In this document: piece after piece, positions 58,659-64,000 of the stretch
Position numbering within the stretch: the first letter of the stretch is position 1
Layout: every line of letters begins with the position of its first letter
Origin: Candidatus Binataceae bacterium
Lineage (GTDB): Bacteria; Desulfobacterota; Binatia; Binatales; Binataceae
Reading direction: 5' to 3'
DNA length: 64,000 bases
Assembly: GCA_035650475.1 (NCBI GenBank)
Contig: DASRHP010000008.1
Span: forward strand, 124,001-188,000
Position numbers and translations under genes: made by a program
Notes under the pieces: model-generated
What the model saw: only the letters and a program-made list of their open reading frames with translations
What the model was told of the DNA's origin: nothing
Database searches by the model: none

Positions 58659-59822
58659 ATGAAACCGTCAGCTGAAGAGATCGCAGGGCGCATCGAAGCG
58701 ATCGCGCCCATCCTTGCTGCCAACGCCCCGGCCTGCGTCGAGGCGCGCCGCGTCGTGCCCGAAAGCATGAAGGCAATGGTCGAGGCGGGGCTGTTCCGGA
58801 TTTGTCAGCCGGCGCGCGTCGGCGGCTATGAGCTCGGCCTGCGCGTGCAGTCCGAAACCATCACCGCGCTCTCGCAGATCTGCCCGTCCAGCGGATGGAT
58901 CGTGATGGTGATGGGGGCGCATCATTTCTGTCTCGCCTCGTGGCCCGAGCCCGCGCAGGAGGAGATCTTCGGCGGCGGGCGCGACGGCTTGGTCTCGGGC
59001 ACGCTCGCATGGCAGGGCAAGGCGCGCGCGGTCGAGGGCGGCTACCGCGTGGACGGGCGCTGGCAGTTCTGCTCGGGCGTGGACAACTCGAACTGGGTGA
59101 TCCTCGGATGCGGCGACGCCGAGGGCGGTGGGCCGGGCGTACACGTCGTGGTACCGCGCGAGGAGATCGTCGTCGATGACACCTGGCACGTGCTCGGGAT
59201 GGAAGGCACCGGGAGCAAAGACGTGGTGGCGAAGGATCTCTTTGTCCCGGCCTATCGCGCGATCGACACGCGCCAGCTGATGACCGGCTCGTCGCCCCAT
59301 ACGCTGAATCACCAAAGCCCGGTTTATCGGGTGTCGGCAGACTCGATGCTGTCGTCGTCGGTGCCGGCGGCGGTGCTGGGTTCGGCCAGATTCGCGCTGG
59401 AGAAATTCATCGAGCGGACCAAAGAGCGGCGGGTGATCGTCACTGGCGCGCGCAAGGCCGAGCACGGGCCGACCCAGCTTCGGCTCGCCGAGTCGATGGC
59501 GGAAATCCAGTGCGCGGAGCTTCTGCTGCGCGACGCGATCGACCTGATGGGCGAGGTCGCGCGCTCGGGCCACCGCGCGACCGACATGGGCTACCGCGCG
59601 CGGGTCAAATGGCAGGCGGCGTACTCGGCCGAGCTTTGCCGGCGCGCGGTGGCGCGCCTGTTCTCCGGCTCGGGCGCGCACGCGATCTACGATTCGGCGC
59701 CGCTCCAGGCGGCCTTCCGTAACGTCAATGTCGGCGCTCAACACGCGAGCATCGACTTCGACACCTCGGGCGAGCTGTACGGCCGGATGCGCCTGGGGCT
59801 GCTGTCGAGCCAGCAGAGCTGA
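58659..59822 (+). CDS. Acyl-CoA-dehydrogenase-fold flavin hydroxylase (HsaA-like)
   Basis: A 387-residue protein with the acyl-CoA dehydrogenase fold but the sequence style of two-component flavin monooxygenases (HsaA/pigment hydroxylase group). It has PESMKAMVEAGLFRICQPARVGGYELG, ALSQICPSSGWIVMVMGAHHF, VDGRWQFCSGVDNSNWVILG and WHVLGMEGTGSKDVVAKDLFVP (each in parts). Such enzymes hydroxylate aromatics using reduced flavin supplied by a separate reductase; none is adjacent. The small FMN split-barrel protein at 61885 is a possible but unproven partner. The ATG lacks a strong ribosome site; the longer frame upstream is non-coding in character. Confidence 0.82.
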   Translation: MKPSAEEIAGRIEAIAPILAANAPACVEARRVVPESMKAMVEAGLFRICQPARVGGYELGLRVQSETITALSQICPSSGWIVMVMGAHHFCLASWPEPAQEEIFGGGRDGLVSGTLAWQGKARAVEGGYRVDGRWQFCSGVDNSNWVILGCGDAEGGGPGVHVVVPREEIVVDDTWHVLGMEGTGSKDVVAKDLFVPAYRAIDTRQLMTGSSPHTLNHQSPVYRVSADSMLSSSVPAAVLGSARFALEKFIERTKERRVIVTGARKAEHGPTQLRLAESMAEIQCAELLLRDAIDLMGEVARSGHRATDMGYRARVKWQAAYSAELCRRAVARLFSGSGAHAIYDSAPLQAAFRNVNVGAQHASIDFDTSGELYGRMRLGLLSSQQS

Positions 59823-59875
59823 ATCACCGGGCTGGAAGGGCGAAGGAGCGCTTTGCCGACGAAGAACCGCTACCG

Positions 59876-59950
59876 GCTTCGCTTGCGCGAAGCGGTCCGA
59901 AAGCTTTCGACTTCGTTCGCGTTGCTCACTTCGCTCGGGATGACGGCAAC
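59876..59950. repeat. REP-like hairpin cluster
   Basis: Two hairpins in the convergent gap: GCTTCGC-TTGC-GCGAAGC (59876-59893) and GTTGC...GCAAC (59921-59950) with the core CACTTCGCTCGGGATGACG. The core resembles the element at 41487-41512. The 233-base gap holds no gene. Confidence 0.55.
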
Positions 59951-60055
59951 AGGAAGCGCCGCTCTCTCTGTCGTTCTAAACGGAGCCTGGGCCGGAATGA
60001 AAAATCTCAGCGGAGCGATACTTCCGCCGGCCGCGAGTGCGGCAAGCCTGCGCGG

Positions 60056-61633
60056 CTAGTGCGCGGCGGTGGCGGGCGCGGCCGCGCCCGGACGGCGCAT
60101 CAGGTACACCATCGGCACCAGCGCGAAGAAGATCATCGCGATCAGCCGGAAGTCGTCGAGGAACGACAGCACCAGCGCCTGTCGCTGCACCTCGCCGTAC
60201 ATCATCCCGAACACCGGCGCGTGATTGCGGCCGAGCCCGGGGATCGCGCCCGAGGCGGCGAGCGCGAAGGCGCTCTGGAGCCGCGGATTGAACAGGTTGA
60301 GGTGCTCGACGAGGTGGCTCTGATGGGTCTGTTGGTTGCGCGAGAGCATCGTGATGAGCAGCGCGATGCCGACGCTGCCGCCCACCGAGCGCACCATGTT
60401 GAACAGCCCCGACGCGTTGCCCATCTGCTCGCGCCTGACCGCGCCGAGCGCGACGGTCGTCAGCGGGATGAAGATCATTCCGGAGCCGATGCCCCGGATC
60501 AGCCCGGGCCAGGCGATATTCCAGAAGTCGATCTGGGGGTTGAACTCGCCCATGTACCAGGTGCCGATCCCCGCCATCAGGCATCCCGACGACACCATCA
60601 GGCGCGGATCGACGCGGTTGAACAGCCGCCCGGCCGCCATGATCGCGCCGAACGTCCCCAGGCTCTGGATCGAGAGCACCTTGCCCGCGAGCAGCGGGGT
60701 GTAGCCCTGCGCGAGCTGGCAGTAGAGCGGGATCAGCACGAAGGTGCCATACAGCCCGAACATCACGAAGGTCGTCATCGCGGTGCCGATGGCGAAGGTG
60801 CGGTTGGTGAAGACACTGAGATCGACCACCGGCTCCTTGACCGTCAGCTCGCGCGCGACGAACAGCAGCAGCCCCGCCACGCCGACCGCGGCGAGCGTCG
60901 TGATTAGGGGCGAGCTAAACCAGTCGGCGCGCTCGCCTTTGTCGAGCACGATCTGGAGCGCGCCGATCCCGAGCGCCATCAGGACGAAGCCCCACCAGTC
61001 GATCCTGCTGATCTTGCGCTTGATGTAGTGCGGGTCCTCGAGGATGACGGTGACGAGGAAGGAGGCGAACAGGCCCACGGGCACGTTTATCAGGAAGATC
61101 CAGCGCCAGCTGTAGTTGTCGGTGATCCAGCCGCCGAAGACCGGGCCCATCACCGGCCCCAGCATCATCCCCAGCCCCCACACCGCCATCGCCATCCCCT
61201 GCTCCTCGGGCGCAAAGGTCTCCATCAGGACCGCCTGCGACATCGGCATCAGCGCGCCGCCGCCGGCGCCCTGCACGATGCGGAAGAAGACCAGGCTCTG
61301 GAGATTGGGCGCCAGCCCGCACATCAGCGAGCTCGCGGTAAAGAGCAGGATCGAGAAGTTGAAGAATTTCTTGCGCCCGAAGTAATTGCCGAACCATCCG
61401 GTGAGCGGGATTACGATCGCGTTGCTCACGATGTACGACGTCAGGACCCAGGTTGCCTCGTCGACCCCGGCCGCCAAACCGCCGCGGATATGGTCGAGCG
61501 CGACGTTGGCGATCGTGGTGTCAAGCACCTCCATCACGGTCGCCAGCATGGCGGCCAGCGCAACCAGCCATTTGCCGGAGGCGGCGTAATGCTCTGCGGG
61601 CGAGGGCGGAACTTCGCGCGGGGCGGCGGACAT
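60056..61633 (-). CDS. DHA2-family MFS drug efflux transporter (EmrB/QacA type)
   Basis: A 525-residue inner-membrane proton antiporter with 14 predicted helices. Family motifs are VMEVLDTTIANVALDHI (motif D1), the motif A region GWFGNYFGRKKFF, and motif C in helix 5 (LGMMLGPVMGPVFGGWI). DHA2 pumps export hydrophobic drugs, acids or bile-salt-like compounds. No HlyD/EmrA adaptor or outer-membrane channel gene is nearby, so it may act alone or with partners elsewhere. The ribosome site is weak. Confidence 0.9.
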   Translation of the reverse strand: MSAAPREVPPSPAEHYAASGKWLVALAAMLATVMEVLDTTIANVALDHIRGGLAAGVDEATWVLTSYIVSNAIVIPLTGWFGNYFGRKKFFNFSILLFTASSLMCGLAPNLQSLVFFRIVQGAGGGALMPMSQAVLMETFAPEEQGMAMAVWGLGMMLGPVMGPVFGGWITDNYSWRWIFLINVPVGLFASFLVTVILEDPHYIKRKISRIDWWGFVLMALGIGALQIVLDKGERADWFSSPLITTLAAVGVAGLLLFVARELTVKEPVVDLSVFTNRTFAIGTAMTTFVMFGLYGTFVLIPLYCQLAQGYTPLLAGKVLSIQSLGTFGAIMAAGRLFNRVDPRLMVSSGCLMAGIGTWYMGEFNPQIDFWNIAWPGLIRGIGSGMIFIPLTTVALGAVRREQMGNASGLFNMVRSVGGSVGIALLITMLSRNQQTHQSHLVEHLNLFNPRLQSAFALAASGAIPGLGRNHAPVFGMMYGEVQRQALVLSFLDDFRLIAMIFFALVPMVYLMRRPGAAAPATAAH

Positions 61634-61884
61634 GCGGCGTCAATTCAGCGCGGCGTTCCGGAAGCGGGCGCATCGGCCCTGTCGGCGGTCAGGCGGCGGA
61701 ACCAGGCGCGAGCGCCGATTGTTGCAGAGCGGCGTTGGCGGAGCAATGGTCTTTCGCTTGCAGAACGGCCGGCTCGCATTGCACGACTCGGCCGCCGCGC
61801 GGGAGCGCGATTCTTCGCCGTGACGTGGGCTAGACTGGCCAGAGCGCTCCATCTCGGAGCGCGGGATCACACGGAGGATTCGAA

Positions 61885-62334
61885 GTGGCACTGGACGCGA
61901 CCCAGAAGGAAAAGCTCGCCGCGCTGCTCGCCCAGGAGCACGTCGCGGTGCTCGTCACCCAGGGCGACGAATGGCCGACCGCCAACCTGCAGGCGTTTGC
62001 CGAGACGCCCGAGCTCGACATCATCTTCATCATGGCCGCCGACAGCGAGAAGTTTCAGAACCTGCTCAAGCGGCCGAGCGCGACCGTGCTGGTGGACAAC
62101 CGCGACAAGGGCCAGGTATCGAGCTTCGAGGTCATCCGCGCCTGGCTCCAGGGCGTGGCGAGCGAGGTCGCGCGCGGAGGCTCCGAGTGGGAGTCGCTCA
62201 AGGCGACCTTCCTGAAGAAGAACGCGTTCGAGGAGCCGTTCTTCAAGAACGACGGGCTGCGGATGGTGCGGATCCGGCCGCGGCGCGTCTCCTACGCCAA
62301 CGCGCTGCGCGACCGCTTCAAAGCCGAGGCGTAG
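61885..62334 (+). CDS. FMN-binding split-barrel (pyridoxamine 5'-phosphate oxidase-like) protein
   Basis: A 149-residue protein with the split-barrel pattern: EKLAALLAQEHVAVLVTQGDEWPTANLQAFAETPELDIIFIM (in parts), then KFQNLLKRPSATVLVDNRDKGQ and the C-terminal LRMVRIRPRRVSYAN. Members bind FMN, F420 or haem. The substrate is unknown. The GTG start follows CGGAGGA. It is divergent from the efflux pump gene 251 bases away. Confidence 0.8.
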   Translation: MALDATQKEKLAALLAQEHVAVLVTQGDEWPTANLQAFAETPELDIIFIMAADSEKFQNLLKRPSATVLVDNRDKGQVSSFEVIRAWLQGVASEVARGGSEWESLKATFLKKNAFEEPFFKNDGLRMVRIRPRRVSYANALRDRFKAEA

Positions 62335-62364
62335 GAACTGCGCGGCGCGTGCCGCCGCATGGAG

Positions 62365-62802
62365 TCAGTGCATTGCGGGCTGGCCGCCCGAGGGCGCGGG
62401 CGCCACGTGCGTCTGCGGCAGTGCCGGCATCACGGCCGAGCCCGGCGGCGACGGAAGGTTGGCTTGGGGCGCCGCCGGCGCGGGAATATTGGCCGGAGGC
62501 AGTGGCTGAAGCGGCTCGACGGTAGGCCCGGGGTTGTAGATCTCGCTGTACTCGGTGTCGCCGCTCAGCGCCGGGGCAAGCGGGGTCTGCGTCGCCAGAT
62601 AGTGCAGGGGACGCGTCACACCCCACTCCAGCGCATAGCCTAGCGGGGCGACGAAATAACTGAAGAACTTCAGCGGCTGGCCGTCCTCGGCGTTGGTATA
62701 CTCGTTTGGGTTCTGCTTGTCGTTGTAGGGGCCCTGGGCGAAAGCCGACCGCGGCACCGCCAGCGCCAGGACAAGCGCGATGCTGAGCGCGAATCGCCGC
62801 AT
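62365..62802 (-). CDS. Exported proline-rich protein
   Basis: A 145-residue protein with a signal peptide (FALSIALVLALAVPRSAFAQG). A short conserved-looking centre follows (NEYTNAEDGQPLKFFSYFVA, then GYALEWGVTRPLHYLATQTP). The tail is Pro/Ala-rich and probably disordered. It is likely anchored in or released to the periplasm. I do not recognise a family. It is convergent with the split-barrel gene. Confidence 0.68.
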   Translation of the reverse strand: MRRFALSIALVLALAVPRSAFAQGPYNDKQNPNEYTNAEDGQPLKFFSYFVAPLGYALEWGVTRPLHYLATQTPLAPALSGDTEYSEIYNPGPTVEPLQPLPPANIPAPAAPQANLPSPPGSAVMPALPQTHVAPAPSGGQPAMH

Positions 62803-62919
62803 GCCCTACTTTGAGCCCGCCCTGCGGCATGAGTCAATGCCCGCGCCGGACGGACGGTGCGCGCAGGTGCGCATATCGTCGTCGGCCATGGTGGCACGGC
62901 GCGGCGGGCGGAGCGCGTG

Positions 62920-63762
62920 ATGCGGCGGTACTCGGAGACGCGGGCGACGCGGGCGCTCACGCCGACCGGCGGCTTCCTTGGCGGCTTTACGCACTCGCTC
63001 AACCCGTACGTCGGATGCGCGTTCGGCGACAACGGCGGATGCCCGTTCTGCTACGTGCGGGCGCTGCCGGTGGCGCGTGCGGGAGCGGGGCCGTGGGGCG
63101 CATGGGTCATCGCCAAGTCTAATCTGCGCGAGCTGCTGGCGCGCGAGCTCGAGGCGCTTGCAGCGGCGGACAAGCTCGCGCGCACCACGATTTTCATGTC
63201 GAGCGCTACCGACCCCTACCAGGGAGTGGAGCGGCGGATGCGGCTGACGCGCGGCGCACTCGAGCTGTTCGCGCGCCGTCCGCCGCGCCGCCTGCTGCTC
63301 CAGACGCGCAGCCCGATGATCGAGCGCGACCTCGATTTGCTCGTGCGGCTCGGCCCGCGCATGATCGCGTCGATTACGGTCGAGACCGACGACGAACAGG
63401 TGCGCCGCGCGTTTACGCCGACCTCGCCGTCGATCGCGCGGCGGCTGGCTGCGGCGCGGCGGCTGCGCGCCGCGGGCGTATTCGTGCAACTCGCGGTCGC
63501 GCCGATGTTACCTAACGATCCGGAGCGCCTGGCCGAGCTTGCCGATGCCGCCGCCGACCGCGTGGTTATCGACACCTATTTCGACGGCGACGGCTCGGGC
63601 GGTCAGCGCTCGCGCGCACTGGGAATGGGCGAGCTGTACGAGCGGCTGGGCTACGGCGGGTGGTTTCGCCCAGGTGCGGAGGGGGCGCTGATGGCTGCGA
63701 TGCGGGCGCGGCTGGGCAAGAGCCGGGTGCTGTTCAGCCGCGACGGCTTCAGCGCGGTGTAG
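62920..63762 (+). CDS. SPL-family radical SAM protein with expanded Cys motif
   Basis: A 280-residue radical SAM enzyme resembling spore-photoproduct-lyase-like proteins and the Rv2578c group. The start of the barrel reads LNPYVGCAFGDNGGCPFCYV: cysteines C33, C41 and C44 give CX7CX2C instead of the common CX3CX2C. Later features are TIFMSSATDPYQGVERR, LLLQTRSPMIERDLDLL and IASITVETDDEQVRRAFTP, normal for the family. It would bind a 4Fe-4S cluster and cleave SAM; the substrate is unknown. The ATG at 62920 aligns with the family start. Confidence 0.83.
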   Translation: MRRYSETRATRALTPTGGFLGGFTHSLNPYVGCAFGDNGGCPFCYVRALPVARAGAGPWGAWVIAKSNLRELLARELEALAAADKLARTTIFMSSATDPYQGVERRMRLTRGALELFARRPPRRLLLQTRSPMIERDLDLLVRLGPRMIASITVETDDEQVRRAFTPTSPSIARRLAAARRLRAAGVFVQLAVAPMLPNDPERLAELADAAADRVVIDTYFDGDGSGGQRSRALGMGELYERLGYGGWFRPGAEGALMAAMRARLGKSRVLFSRDGFSAV

Positions 63763-63916
63763 GGCGAAAATCCGCGCGACTTCTGTCTTTCCAAATAAGG
63801 ATAGGCAAAACTGGCTTAATAATGACAAAATTCATTTCTTGCTCTCGCGCAGCCACAAGAGTCCAATATTGTTATCGTTTCTTTTCGTGGTCAAAGACGT
63901 AGCAGGAGGTTAAAGG

Positions 63917-64000
63917 ATGAAAATTAACAGGCTCTTTTTTTCTATGGCGGCACTTGGAGCTTTCCTTTTGCTGTCTTTGAGCGCAGCTCGCGCGGACAAT
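63917..64000 (+). CDS. Start of an exported protein, cut by the window end
   Basis: The first 28 codons of a gene with a strong AGGAGGTTAAAGG ribosome site. They encode MKINRLFFSMAALGAFLLLS followed by LSAARADN, a typical Sec signal peptide with a cleavage site after ARA. The gene and the 154 bases before it are clearly richer in A+T than the rest of the window, which suggests a strong promoter or a recently acquired or highly expressed gene. The mature protein is outside the window. Confidence 0.75.
   Translation, partial: MKINRLFFSMAALGAFLLLSLSAARADN

Noticed and set aside
1-64000. CRISPR arrays, tRNA and rRNA genes, insertion sequences
   Set aside because: No regularly spaced repeats, cloverleaf-type sequences, rRNA text or transposase genes were found on reading both strands by eye; a covariance-model scan would be decisive for tRNAs.

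Overview
The window is G+C-rich chromosomal DNA, densely coded on both strands, with many GTG/TTG starts and short or overlapping gene junctions. Several things together suggest an uncultured soil- or groundwater-type Gram-negative bacterium of deltaproteobacterial affinity. These are the amidohydrolase paralogues, an F420-type LLM oxidoreductase, an acyl-CoA-dehydrogenase-like hydroxylase, methylamine dehydrogenase genes, a Tad pilus locus and a conserved obg-proB-proA-nadD-rsfS block. Candidatus Binatota (Binatia) is my best guess; this is inference, because no rRNA or tRNA gene was found.

Layout. 1-3.4 kb: two near-identical excisionase-like HTH genes, a DUF2844/DUF3443 exported-protein pair and a secreted repeat protein. 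3.45-12.5 kb: a Mu-like prophage block in which an S24 repressor diverges from a leftward operon (DnaA-domain-IV-like protein, Mor-like activator, endolysin, spanins, putative holin, DUF2730, small and large terminase, portal). The block stops abruptly after the portal gene; no capsid, tail or transposase gene is present. 12.7-14.5 kb: methylamine dehydrogenase heavy and light chains without maturation genes. 14.7-25.1 kb: a large cyclase/ATPase signalling protein, a secreted phosphoesterase, two amidohydrolases (one cut by an in-frame stop), an FMN hydroxyacid dehydrogenase coupled to a c-type cytochrome, and a periplasmic helical protein.

25.1-31.9 kb: a response regulator and a Tad/Flp pilus set (TadG divergent from TadE-Z-A-B-C). 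31.9-39.3 kb: a stress or low-oxygen type island (small basic protein, DUF2267, haem-binding protein, P-type ATPase, APH/AAA kinase, USP-CBS and CBS proteins). 39.3-46.5 kb: metabolic genes (amidohydrolase, TPP enzyme, HAD phosphatase, quinone oxidoreductase, SDR) and a CAP-domain protein. 46.6-53.7 kb: housekeeping genes (sufT, rplU-rpmA, LLM oxidoreductase, obg-proB-proA-nadD-rsfS). 53.7-64 kb: an alpha/beta hydrolase, two tandem methyltransferases with a hydantoinase-like hydrolase, a small mutase/isomerase-like membrane protein divergent from a flavin hydroxylase, a DHA2 efflux pump, an FMN split-barrel protein, a radical SAM protein and the start of an exported protein.

The most unusual items are the truncated packaging-plus-lysis prophage with two clear palindromic operator candidates, the orphan mauBA pair, and the amidohydrolase with a premature stop followed by a decayed copy of its own 3' end. 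No CRISPR array, tRNA, rRNA or insertion sequence was recognised.
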